DNA of 11,687 bases from Desulfobacterales bacterium (lineage in GTDB: Bacteria > Desulfobacterota > DSM-4660 > Desulfatiglandales > Desulfatiglandaceae). Numbering within the stretch: the first letter of the stretch is position 1; each line of letters begins with the position of its first letter. The notes beneath the pieces are model-generated. The model searched no databases. It saw only the letters and a list, made by a program, of their open reading frames with translations, and was not told the origin of the DNA. The DNA is taken from assembly GCA_022013615.1 (NCBI GenBank), contig JAKLQB010000480.1, positions 1 to 11,687 of the forward strand. The letters are read 5' to 3'. Shown in pieces: positions 1-7,521 of this stretch. The position numbers were made by a program, and so were the translations under genes.

Positions 1-1085
1 ACCGCCCTGTCTGCAATAGCTCCCACACCCAGTATTGCGGCCTCCGGTTGATTGAGTATTGGGGTTTGAAACCGACTTTCTGCCTGCCTACCAACGGTGC
101 TCAATGTGAAGGTTCCTCCGGTGACTTCATCAGGTAAAAGAGTCCCTGCTTTCGCCTTTTGATTGAGCATGCTTACAGTTTGCGATATATCAATCAGGGA
201 TTTCTTATCAGCGCTTTTCACCACCGGGACAATCAAACCTTCCTCTCCCAAAGCAACGGCTACCCCTATATTGATGTCTTCCCATACCTTGATTTCATTA
301 TCTATCAAGCTGCAATTAATCGAGGGATTAGCCTTTAGGGCCCTGGCTATAATGAATACCATTATGTCCACATAGCCAATTCTTACGCCAATAGACTTCT
401 CTTGCCTCAAGAGCTTTTCTCGAAGCCTTACTATCTCCCCCACATCAAGTTCACCCATGACCGTCATTTGCGCAGAACTGGACAAACTGCGATACATGTG
501 CTCAGCGATTGCCTGTCGCATGCCCTTTAAAGGCTCTGTGCTTTTGATCCTTCTGCCATGGTACAAAGCAGGAGGAGTCTCTGCCGTTTCCTTTGCCTCT
601 ATGGCCGCCTCCACGTCTCTCTTACTGATCCTCCCCCCAGGGCCTGTACCTTTTATTTGCGTGATATCGATCATGTGCTCTTCTGCCATCTTGCGAGCCA
701 CAGGGGTTATTCGAATGCCCTTTTTTCTTTTAGTCCCCTGGCTTGTGACATCAGCTGGCGAAAGCTCCTCCAAAGCGCTTTCCTGTCCCGCCACTCTCGC
801 GCTTACGGCTTCTTTAGGAGACGCCTTCTGAACCGCTTCAAGTTCCTCTTTCGTTTCGGCGAGGCTGCCTACCACTTTGCCGACTTCCGCCTTCTTTTCG
901 GCTTCAACCAAGATATGAAGATAGCCCGAGATTTCTGCCTCCACTTCCCACTGAGTCTTTTCAGTCTCAATCAAAAGGACTGTGCTTCCCTTCTCAATCC
1001 ACTCCCTTTCTTTTCCCTTCCATTCGACCAGCCTGAATTCTGTGACGTTCACGCCAACATGGGGTATGACGATCTTATGTATCAT
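1..1085 (-). CDS. E2 dihydrolipoamide acyltransferase of a 2-oxoacid/acetoin-type dehydrogenase complex (3' end cut by window)
   Basis: This is the core acyltransferase: it takes the acyl group made by E1 onto a swinging lipoyl arm and passes it to CoA in the cytoplasm. 361 codons are visible. An N-terminal lipoyl domain spans about residues 1-78, with the lipoyl-lysine motif ETEKT (Lys43). A linker follows, then an E1/E3-binding domain at about 125-162 (ITPVARKMA...GTGPGGRI...DVEAA). The catalytic domain starts near 182 and includes LIVPVVK, GGTFTLST and the AAILGVG strand. The window ends before the catalytic HxxxDG motif, so activity cannot be confirmed. There is a single lipoyl domain, as in AcoC-like and Gram-negative BCKDH-like E2 proteins. 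The ATG at 1085 has AGGAGG seven bases upstream. It lies 42 bases after the E1-beta stop, as expected for a complex operon; an E3 gene may follow. Confidence 0.93.
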   Translation of the reverse strand, partial: MIHKIVIPHVGVNVTEFRLVEWKGKEREWIEKGSTVLLIETEKTQWEVEAEISGYLHILVEAEKKAEVGKVVGSLAETKEELEAVQKASPKEAVSARVAGQESALEELSPADVTSQGTKRKKGIRITPVARKMAEEHMIDITQIKGTGPGGRISKRDVEAAIEAKETAETPPALYHGRRIKSTEPLKGMRQAIAEHMYRSLSSSAQMTVMGELDVGEIVRLREKLLRQEKSIGVRIGYVDIMVFIIARALKANPSINCSLIDNEIKVWEDINIGVAVALGEEGLIVPVVKSADKKSLIDISQTVSMLNQKAKAGTLLPDEVTGGTFTLSTVGRQAESRFQTPILNQPEAAILGVGAIADRA

Positions 1086-1127
1086 GTTTTGTCCTCCTAT
1101 AGTCCCGATTCGTTGACGTCGATCCGG

Positions 1128-2096
1128 CTACTCAAGCGCCTTCTTGACGGCAGATACAATGCTCTCTACACCCGGGAAATGGGCCTTTTCCAGCGGCGCC
1201 GAGAAGGGCACGGCCGTGTTAAGCGCGGCCACTCGCATGATGGGAGCATCCAGGAGGTCGAAGTACTTTTCAGAGACCACCGCCGCGATTTCAGAACCGA
1301 TGCCCCCCCGCTTCCGCCCGTCCTCAACCACCACGAGACGATTCGTCTTTTCCAAAGACCGGGCCAAAAGTTCCTCATCAAGAGGGATAATGGTTCTCAG
1401 ATCAATCACCTCCGCACTGATTCCCTCCTTTTCCAGCTTGTCAGCCGCCTCCAGGCACCGATAGAGCATGGCGCCGAAGGAAGCCACCGTGGCATCCCCG
1501 CCAGCTCTTCTCACAGCGCCCTTTCCGATGGGAACCAGATACTCACCGTCAGGCACCTCATCGGTCAGGGTCAACAATTGCCTGGAGTGAAAAATAAGAA
1601 CGGGTCCATCATCCCTGATGGCGGATGTAAGCAGCCCTTTTGCGTCAGCGGGGCTGGATGGAATTACCAGCTTGACACCCGGTGCGTTCAAAAAACTCGC
1701 CTGGGTGGATTGCGAATGGGCATAAGCCCCATAGCCTCGCGGACCTGCGAAGGTCTGGACAACAAGTGGGATCTTAAAGCCCCCGTTGGACACGTACTCC
1801 CACATTCCTGCGACGTTGACAATGGCTTCCATGGCCAGATAGGCATACTCCGAGAAGAGCAACTCAACCACAGGCCTCAATCCGGTCATAGCTGCACCCA
1901 CACCTGCCATGGTGTAAGACCCTTCACAGACCGGCGTGCTGATAATTCTCTGCGGGCCGAACTCGCCATGAAGCCCCCGTGTCGTTCCCCAAATGCTGGG
2001 TTTTACATCCAGGCCCATCACCACGACACTCTCATCCCGAACCAATTCCTGGCGCAACGCTTCAACAACTGCCTCTGTGTAGTATTTCTCTGCCAT
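1128..2096 (-). CDS. E1-beta subunit of TPP-dependent 2-oxoacid/acetoin-type dehydrogenase
   Basis: This is the beta chain of a heterotetrameric thiamine-diphosphate E1 that decarboxylates or cleaves the substrate and transfers the acyl unit to E2. The protein has 322 aa, the usual size for PdhB/AcoB/BkdB proteins. The N-terminal PYR-type domain carries the TPP-activating glutamate in TPVCEG (Glu58, normally SEAG/TEAG) and the conserved RPVVE (74-78). The AHSQS motif (His127) matches the conserved HSQS loop. The C-terminal transketolase domain has DLRTIIPLD and VVVEDG. Two stretches differ from the usual family: the Asp-Gln-Ile before the conserved Asn reads MEAIVN (89-94), and the usual VxRxPxG reads VVQTFAG. 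The ATG has a clear AAGGAGG and lies 13 bases after the E1-alpha stop. Substrate class is not determined by the sequence. Confidence 0.93.
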   Translation of the reverse strand: MAEKYYTEAVVEALRQELVRDESVVVMGLDVKPSIWGTTRGLHGEFGPQRIISTPVCEGSYTMAGVGAAMTGLRPVVELLFSEYAYLAMEAIVNVAGMWEYVSNGGFKIPLVVQTFAGPRGYGAYAHSQSTQASFLNAPGVKLVIPSSPADAKGLLTSAIRDDGPVLIFHSRQLLTLTDEVPDGEYLVPIGKGAVRRAGGDATVASFGAMLYRCLEAADKLEKEGISAEVIDLRTIIPLDEELLARSLEKTNRLVVVEDGRKRGGIGSEIAAVVSEKYFDLLDAPIMRVAALNTAVPFSAPLEKAHFPGVESIVSAVKKALE

Positions 2097-2109
2097 TGTC
2101 TAATCCTCC

Positions 2110-3087
2110 TTAGATATCCAAATCGTGGTTCAGCACGGTGGTTGAATCAGGTAACCCGATTTCCTGCAGGGCCTGGACAGCCTCACTAATAAGGGTGTGA
2201 CATTTTTCTGTCATTTTTTCCAGGTCCTCTTCTGCGGCCCATTTTCTCTCCAGCAGCATTTTTACGGCCCGTGGAATCGGGTCATTCTTTGCGGCTTCAT
2301 CGCTTTCTTTTTGATCCCTGTAAAGGCACTGATCCGCGGTGTGATGGGGAGCGAGACGATAAGTTTTAAATTCGATGAAATAAGGCCCTTTGCCGTCCCT
2401 GGCATGGGCAATAGCCTCCTTCATGGCTCTGCCCACATCAAACATATCGTTGCCATCCTCCACGATCTTCCAGGTCATCCCGTAACCTCCCGCGCGGGGA
2501 GCCACATCCGCCGTGCAGGTGGTTTCTCTGTACGAGTGATACTCAACAAACTGGTTTGTACAGCAGCAGAATATGACCGGCACATTGTAGAGCATGGCCA
2601 TGTTCATGGCGGGGTGAAAATCAGCTTGCTCCGCTGCGCCTTCCCCGAAGTAATCCACGACAACCCAATCTTTTCCCTTGTTCCGAACGGATAAGCCTGC
2701 CCCCACAGCCATAGAGAAATCCGTACCCAGTCCTCCCAGCAACGGAAGAATACATAACTCTGGACTATGGAGGTGAAGACCTGCTCGGCCTCCGGAGATT
2801 GAATCGACTCTCCCCCCATATTCAAGAAAAATATCTTTCACGCTCATTCCTTTACCTACAAATTCAGCCACACCACGATGTGTACCGATTAAATAGTCTT
2901 CTCGCCGCAAAAAGGCGGAAATCCCGCAGCCAATGGCTTCTTGGCCGGTTCCCAAATGCGTGTAGACCGGAACCACCTGATTCTGATAAAGCTCTTCATG
3001 CTTGCTTTCAGTGTTTCTTGTGAGAATCATCTTGAAATAGAGGTCTAAGGCCTCTTTCTTTGTCAGTTCAAAGCTGTTTTTTCCCAT
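2110..3087 (-). CDS. E1-alpha subunit of TPP-dependent 2-oxoacid/acetoin-type dehydrogenase
   Basis: This is the alpha chain, which carries the pyrophosphate and Mg2+ side of the TPP site. I use the ATG at 3087 (325 aa, close to AcoA-like proteins). An in-frame TTG at 3099 would add four residues, but those codons are themselves the GGAGG ribosome-binding site. Visible landmarks, numbered from that ATG, are HLGTGQEA (44-51), THRG (69-72), AVGAGLSVR and NVPVIF. The TPP motif is unusual: GDG reads GEG (Glu149, codon GAA at 2641-2643) and the closing NN reads TN (Thr177-Asn178). The HGH after THR-G, common in AcoA/PdhA, reads GVAE. The HGHS loop reads PHHT (His248-His249). It is upstream of E1-beta by 13 bases and 36 bases after the PPC gene. 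Family assignment is firm; substrate is not. Confidence 0.92.
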   Translation of the reverse strand: MGKNSFELTKKEALDLYFKMILTRNTESKHEELYQNQVVPVYTHLGTGQEAIGCGISAFLRREDYLIGTHRGVAEFVGKGMSVKDIFLEYGGRVDSISGGRAGLHLHSPELCILPLLGGLGTDFSMAVGAGLSVRNKGKDWVVVDYFGEGAAEQADFHPAMNMAMLYNVPVIFCCCTNQFVEYHSYRETTCTADVAPRAGGYGMTWKIVEDGNDMFDVGRAMKEAIAHARDGKGPYFIEFKTYRLAPHHTADQCLYRDQKESDEAAKNDPIPRAVKMLLERKWAAEEDLEKMTEKCHTLISEAVQALQEIGLPDSTTVLNHDLDI

Positions 3088-3135
3088 CTTCTCCTCCAAT
3101 GAACTATGTACCTATTATTATGAGGACGGCCAAAT

Positions 3136-3615
3136 TTATATGCCTACCGGGTGTAAAAACTTGTGATTCCATTCGGGGTCGAGTGTGGGGTTGAATTCAA
3201 TGTCCTCAAACTCTTGAACCGTCAACTCCACCGTAGCCAATACCGGAGCTGAACCCGGAATCAAATTGCCGCAACGCATGTTTCCATCTTTGTCCATGAT
3301 CATGCCGTGAATGTGTATGACAACTTGACCATCCTCATCTGTTCCGAATACTCCCTGGGCTACTCCCAGCTCCACAGGTCCCTCCATTTCATGAAATATG
3401 GCCACATCCATCGGGTTGTCACCAAACTCCATAGACCCCGCCCATACCACCTTTGCCGAGCGGAGCGAGCCGATCGCCGTGACTGTCCCCGATTTTATGT
3501 CATGCATCTTGACCAGCCCGATGATGCCTTCCACTACATCCTGTTCAGGTAAGAGCCGGGCTGCAAGGAGTCGGCCGGGTTTTCCTATTGCTGAGTACGC
3601 CTTAATTTCTTTCAT
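3136..3615 (-). CDS. PPC/DUF296-domain protein
   Basis: A 159-aa single-domain protein of the PPC/DUF296 fold (about residues 14-135), known from plant AT-hook proteins and from stand-alone bacterial proteins that form trimers and often bind a metal through conserved histidines. Visible family marks are the N-terminal GRLLAARLLPEQDV, AIGSLRSAKV (48-56), HIHG (His101 and His103), and NLIPGSAPVLATVELTV. The third family His, normally in GGHL, reads CGNL (Asn117). No DNA-binding AT-hook is present, so an enzymatic or small-molecule role is more likely than DNA binding. Its ATG overlaps the stop of the SDR gene in an ATGA, which suggests translational coupling, and it sits between two dehydrogenase steps of the operon. 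Its reaction is unknown to me. Confidence 0.85.
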   Translation of the reverse strand: MKEIKAYSAIGKPGRLLAARLLPEQDVVEGIIGLVKMHDIKSGTVTAIGSLRSAKVVWAGSMEFGDNPMDVAIFHEMEGPVELGVAQGVFGTDEDGQVVIHIHGMIMDKDGNMRCGNLIPGSAPVLATVELTVQEFEDIEFNPTLDPEWNHKFLHPVGI

Positions 3616-4457
3616 CTATTTCCGCCTTTCGCCTTTTCATAGTTCTTGAGATTTATTCTACTTCCTTCTGTACGACGGGCCATATCCTCAGCATAATCGG
3701 AGGCCAAACCCAGCAGTTGTCCGCCGTCCACATCCAGGGCTACTCCTGTGATCATGGCGGCCCGATCGCTTGAAAGAAACAGAACAGCTTCTGCTATGTC
3801 CATGGGGCTGATCCATCTTCCTAGGGGGATTTGGTTGGCTATGACAGAACGGAATTCTTCCGTTGTCTTCGACTCAACCAGGGGTGTCAAGGTGGCTCCG
3901 GGACAAACCACATTTACATTGATTCCGAACGCGGCCATCTCAAAGGCCAGATGCCTGCTAAATCCAACCAGCCCATATTTTGAAGCAGTATACTCTGCTC
4001 CGCCAAGTTTACTCATCCGGCTTGCTGCTAAGGAGGCAATATTGACAATTTTCCCGCTTCGTCTTTCCATCATCAAAGGGATAACGGCCTGACAGCAATT
4101 GAAGGCCCCTTTTAGATTTACGGACATGACCCGATCCCAAATCTCCGAAGGTAAATCTTTAACCAAGATGGATGATCCCCCAATACCTGCATTATTGACT
4201 AGGATATCAACGGATCCATGTCTCTTCTTGTTTTCTTCGAACACCCGAACAACTTGCTCTTGCTCGGATACATCAGCCGGAACCGGTTCAGCCCGGCCCC
4301 CCTCTTTACTAATTCTTTCCACGGTATCCGCTGTTTTTTCTGCATCCGAGTCATTCACGAGAATCATGGCCCCCTCTTGTCCCATACGAAGGGCAATGGC
4401 CTGGCCGATACCGGACCCGGCTCCCGTGATAAAGGCAACCCTATTGAAAAGTTCCAT
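3612..4457 (-). CDS. short-chain dehydrogenase/reductase (SDR), probably NAD(H)-dependent
   Basis: A classical SDR oxidoreductase of 281 aa that would oxidise a secondary alcohol (or reduce the ketone) in the cytoplasm. The Rossmann nucleotide motif is TGAGSGIG (11-18); Asp36 at the end of the second strand favours NAD(H) over NADP(H). NNAG is at 88-91. The catalytic set is Asn114, Ser142, Tyr156 and Lys160 (YTASK), and CPGATLTP closes the cofactor site. The C-terminus has a roughly 30-residue charged tail beyond the usual DGG...G end near 245-250, slightly longer than the family norm of about 250. An in-frame stop four codons upstream and an AGGGAG site fix the ATG at 4457. It follows the zinc dehydrogenase by 135 bases. 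The pair could oxidise two positions of one polyol or hydroxy acid, or act in sequence; this is inference. Confidence 0.93.
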   Translation of the reverse strand: MELFNRVAFITGAGSGIGQAIALRMGQEGAMILVNDSDAEKTADTVERISKEGGRAEPVPADVSEQEQVVRVFEENKKRHGSVDILVNNAGIGGSSILVKDLPSEIWDRVMSVNLKGAFNCCQAVIPLMMERRSGKIVNIASLAASRMSKLGGAEYTASKYGLVGFSRHLAFEMAAFGINVNVVCPGATLTPLVESKTTEEFRSVIANQIPLGRWISPMDIAEAVLFLSSDRAAMITGVALDVDGGQLLGLASDYAEDMARRTEGSRINLKNYEKAKGGNR

Positions 4458-4592
4458 GCGTGTTCTCCCTCATCACTTTCTTATCAACAAGTCCGGCAAC
4501 CACAGGAGTATGTGTGTTGACCCTGTCGGGCATGGCTTCTACCTTGTTTTGTATGCCTTTGATCTGACAGCCGAGTACTCCCAGACTGGCTT

Positions 4593-5666
4593 TCAGTCGA
4601 AAACAACAGCGCCCTTAATGAATCCCTCAGGCGGATTAGCCGTTTCCTCCAGCGCCCGTGGAAGATTTTCAAGGGAGTAGCTGACGTTGTTGATCTTCTC
4701 TATAGCGTATTTGCCTGAGTTGAGGATGCGCATGGCATCGGGGTAGTTGCCAGCCTGGGCGTGGTCACAAACAATGGTCACTCCCTTGAAGACCAGGGCA
4801 TCAAATTTTATAGGTGTCTCCTTGCCCCCGCTCAGACCTATAGACACTATGCGGCCTTTCATTTTCACCAGGTCCAATGCCATCTGAATGGCTGAGGGAG
4901 CGCCTGAGGTCTCCACGACCACATCAGGCGGACCGCCCAAAAGGTCGGGGACAGCTTCAAGCGGATCAACTTGCTCGATGTCAATCGTGTGGTCGACCCC
5001 GTACTCCCTTGCCAGTTCAAATCTGGCTGCATCCCGGCCAAGTCCTAAAATAGCGATGGGACCGACGCCACATTCCCGTGCTGCCATAAGCGTGGCCAAG
5101 CCTTGGGAACCTACCCCACTAATGGCCAGACTCTGGCCGAAAGTCATTTCACCCAGTGTCTTGACCCAACGCACCCCATTGCCGATGACCGAACTTAAAG
5201 AAGCCGCAAGATCGGGCACACCTTCGGCCACCTTGTAGACAAGTGAACCAGGTAGAAGGTACATGTACTCGGCATACCCCCCGAAAAGATAGGGCTGTTG
5301 GTCGGCTAACATAGTCACCCCGTAAGCCCTGAGCGGCCTGCACTTGTGGTAGTTGTATTGTGTCCTGCACCATTCACACCGACCGCAAGGTATCGTTGGC
5401 TCGATCGTGATCCGATCTCCCACTTTGAGGGCATACGAAGCCGATGCCTCAGACCCGATATCGGCCACCTTTCCTGCCAACTCGTGTCCCATGATAAACG
5501 GATAAAATTCAAATGGTGTCTCGCCCCGGAAGATCTTTGGATCCGAAGCACAGACCGAGGTGACCCCGGTCCTGACCAGTATCTGGTCAGGCTTCGGCTC
5601 ACCCACATCAAACTCCTGCATTTCCATGCGGCCCGGTTTCACCAATACCATGGCTTTAGTTTTCAT
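4593..5666 (-). CDS. zinc-dependent medium-chain alcohol dehydrogenase
   Basis: A 357-aa MDR-family dehydrogenase (sorbitol/threonine/butanediol dehydrogenase-like). The catalytic zinc site shows Cys39 (CASD) and His61-Glu62 (GHE). A structural zinc lobe is formed by Cys94, Cys97, Cys100 and Cys109. The cofactor domain carries SGVGSQG (183-189). At the end of the next strand the usual Asp is Gly210 followed by Arg211, which suggests NADP(H) rather than NAD(H). The Glu that often completes the catalytic zinc shell in this family (EP motif, near residue 155) is not visible; the stretch reads LSSVIGNG. The start ATG has AGGAG eight bases upstream. It is the first gene after the TRAP membrane subunit (65-base gap), so it probably acts first on the imported compound. 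Confidence 0.92.
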   Translation of the reverse strand: MKTKAMVLVKPGRMEMQEFDVGEPKPDQILVRTGVTSVCASDPKIFRGETPFEFYPFIMGHELAGKVADIGSEASASYALKVGDRITIEPTIPCGRCEWCRTQYNYHKCRPLRAYGVTMLADQQPYLFGGYAEYMYLLPGSLVYKVAEGVPDLAASLSSVIGNGVRWVKTLGEMTFGQSLAISGVGSQGLATLMAARECGVGPIAILGLGRDAARFELAREYGVDHTIDIEQVDPLEAVPDLLGGPPDVVVETSGAPSAIQMALDLVKMKGRIVSIGLSGGKETPIKFDALVFKGVTIVCDHAQAGNYPDAMRILNSGKYAIEKINNVSYSLENLPRALEETANPPEGFIKGAVVFD

Positions 5667-5731
5667 TATGAAATCTCCTTTTTTTGTCCCTCTTGCCGCA
5701 TCGACGACTGGAGCTTATCTTTCTTCCCTCA

Positions 5732-7030
5732 TCATTGCTGTCCCATAAATACCCGGGGGAGCCATAAACTTAGTTCTGGGACGAAAGTGACGGAGATGAG
5801 AGCCAGCACAAGTGCTATCAAGAACGGCGGTGTCTCCCTGACGACGAGACTAAATCGTTCACCAGACAGTGAGGTGGCCAGGTAGAGGCAAATCCCCACC
5901 GGCGGGGTGAACAGGGCGATCATCAAGTTGAGGACAACGACTATCCCGAAGTGGATGGGGTCAATTCCCACAGCCTTGACCAGAGGCATGAGCATGGGCA
6001 CGACTACGACCAGAGCCGTCATGGGCTCCAAGATGCAACCCCAAATCAAGAAGAAGATATTCAAGAGACACAGGATAACCCACTTAGACTGGCTGACAGA
6101 GGTGAAGAAGTTTAGCAAAACTTCACCGGCCCTCATCTCGGCCACCAGATAGCTGAAGATCCCGGCGGTGGCTATGATAGCTAAGATGTAGGATGAGTAG
6201 ATAATAGATCGACAGAATAAATGGGGAAGGTCAGTGAAACTCAACTCCCGGTAGACGAATAGACCTATAACAAGGGCGTAAGCTACGGCTAGAACCCCCG
6301 CCTCGGTGGGCGTGACAATGCCACTGACAATACCGCCGATAATAATCAGAGGCATGACTAGCGCGAAGGTGGCATCGACGGTGCTCTTAAGTATCTGCCG
6401 GAATGAAGCTCGGGGTCGGGCCGGGAAGTTACGTCGTTTACTGATTAGGTATGAGACAACCAACAAGTATAGCCCAGTCATAGTTCCGGGGATGGCCCCG
6501 GCCAGAAAGAGCCTCCCGATGGATTGCTCAGTTAGCAGACCATAGATGACTAGTGGAATGGACGGGGGGATAATTGGCCCGATAGTGCTGCTAGCTGCGG
6601 TTACTGCCGCGGCGTAAGCCGCGGGATATCCATCCTCCTTCATGGCCGGGATGAGGACTGAGCCGATGGCAGAAGTGTCGGCCACAGCTGAGCCGGAGAC
6701 CCCGGCGAAGATCATGGAAACCACTATATTCACATGGCTGAGCCCTCCTTGGATATGGCCCATAATGGCCGTGGAGAAACCGACCAGCCGGCGGGTGATA
6801 CCGCCGGCGTTCATCAGGTCGCCAGCTAGAATGAAGAAAGGCACGCACAGAAAGGCGAAGTTGTTTAGGAACTCGACCATCTCGGCTGCGATAGTAGTGA
6901 ATGAAGAGGTTGACCAAAAGATAGTACAGTATAACACAGAGGCCAGACCCATGCTTATGAACACCGGGACACCCAGCAGGGCAAAGGCCAAAAAGCCGCA
7001 CAACAGCACCACTAATGGCAAAATGCCCAC
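5732..7030 (-). CDS. dctM: TRAP transporter large membrane subunit (DctM type)
   Basis: The 432-aa ion-coupled transport subunit of a TRAP system, with about 12 hydrophobic segments along its whole length. Family motifs are VPFFILAGDLMNAGG (63-77), SGSAVADTSAIGSVLIP (112-128), and the long re-entrant loop ASSTIGPIIPPSIPLVIYG (146-164). The C-terminal half repeats the pattern with PVGICLYLA. Length is typical. The start is GTG, directly abutting the TAA of the small subunit (TAAGTG), so translation is likely coupled; AAAGGGA upstream can serve as ribosome-binding site. It works with the DctQ and DctP proteins encoded just upstream to drive uptake with a Na+ or H+ gradient. The N-terminal methionine is therefore encoded by GTG at 7028-7030. 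Confidence 0.95.
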   Translation of the reverse strand: MGILPLVVLLCGFLAFALLGVPVFISMGLASVLYCTIFWSTSSFTTIAAEMVEFLNNFAFLCVPFFILAGDLMNAGGITRRLVGFSTAIMGHIQGGLSHVNIVVSMIFAGVSGSAVADTSAIGSVLIPAMKEDGYPAAYAAAVTAASSTIGPIIPPSIPLVIYGLLTEQSIGRLFLAGAIPGTMTGLYLLVVSYLISKRRNFPARPRASFRQILKSTVDATFALVMPLIIIGGIVSGIVTPTEAGVLAVAYALVIGLFVYRELSFTDLPHLFCRSIIYSSYILAIIATAGIFSYLVAEMRAGEVLLNFFTSVSQSKWVILCLLNIFFLIWGCILEPMTALVVVVPMLMPLVKAVGIDPIHFGIVVVLNLMIALFTPPVGICLYLATSLSGERFSLVVRETPPFLIALVLALISVTFVPELSLWLPRVFMGQQ

Positions 7031-7495
7031 TTAAGTTCCCTTTCTTGGTTTGAACAGCTTGGCTGCCAACACAAACCCGGCTAACAGGCTGCCCGCCGTA
7101 GCGGCATAGTAACGGGCATTGGTCGGAATCGGGATAGAAAACAATTCCATACCCTCAAAGGCCTTGGCTACCGGAAAGCTGAGAAAAAAAACCATTGCGA
7201 AAAAAAATATGCTTAGGGCCCAGTGGAACCAGACCAACCGGGCCCTTGAAGTATGGGATACGTGGTCCACCAAGAAAGTCACACTTATATGTTCCATTCG
7301 GTCAAGTCCAATGGGCATACACAACCAGACTATCCAGATCAACAGCAATATGACCAACTCGTGAGACCAGGTCAGTGAGAAGCCCAGTGCATAGCGGCAG
7401 AAGACCTGCGCCAGAGTTACCGCAACGATGACAATGAACAGTAAACCCACGAGCTGTTCCAGAATCAGGATTAGAATTGTTTTGATCTTATCCAT
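7031..7495 (-). CDS. dctQ: TRAP transporter small membrane subunit (DctQ type)
   Basis: A 154-aa membrane protein with four hydrophobic segments at about residues 8-30, 46-63, 88-108 and 126-146, the DctQ layout. Family marks are the FCRYALGFSLTWSHEL stretch (32-47), in which the conserved W-x-x-E is present, and the cytoplasmic HISV..LVDH loop (69-78). It joins the binding protein to the large permease subunit. The ATG lies 26 bases after the DctP stop; its ribosome-binding site is weak (GTGGA). The stop codon touches the GTG of dctM. Length and topology are normal. Confidence 0.93.
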   Translation of the reverse strand: MDKIKTILILILEQLVGLLFIVIVAVTLAQVFCRYALGFSLTWSHELVILLLIWIVWLCMPIGLDRMEHISVTFLVDHVSHTSRARLVWFHWALSIFFFAMVFFLSFPVAKAFEGMELFSIPIPTNARYYAATAGSLLAGFVLAAKLFKPRKGT

Positions 7496-7521
7496 GATCC
7501 ACTATTTCTATAGGTTTTCGC

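Noticed and set aside
558..2189. Long plus-strand open frame of 543 codons
   Set aside because: It is antisense to E1-beta and E2, both of which have full domain signatures and ribosome-binding sites. The translation is rich in His, Arg, Leu and Phe with no recognisable motif.
1128..3087. Firm naming of the E1 genes as acoA/acoB or pdhA/pdhB
   Set aside because: Size fits acetoin-type E1 proteins, but key motif positions diverge and the TRAP context suggests an acid substrate, so a specific symbol would overstate the evidence.
3088..3099. TTG start of E1-alpha at 3099
   Set aside because: The extra four codons are the GGAGG ribosome-binding site of the ATG at 3087, which has proper spacing.
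4441..4533. 30-codon minus-strand frame in the ADH-SDR gap
   Set aside because: It overlaps the SDR start out of frame, lacks a good ribosome-binding site and has no recognisable pattern.
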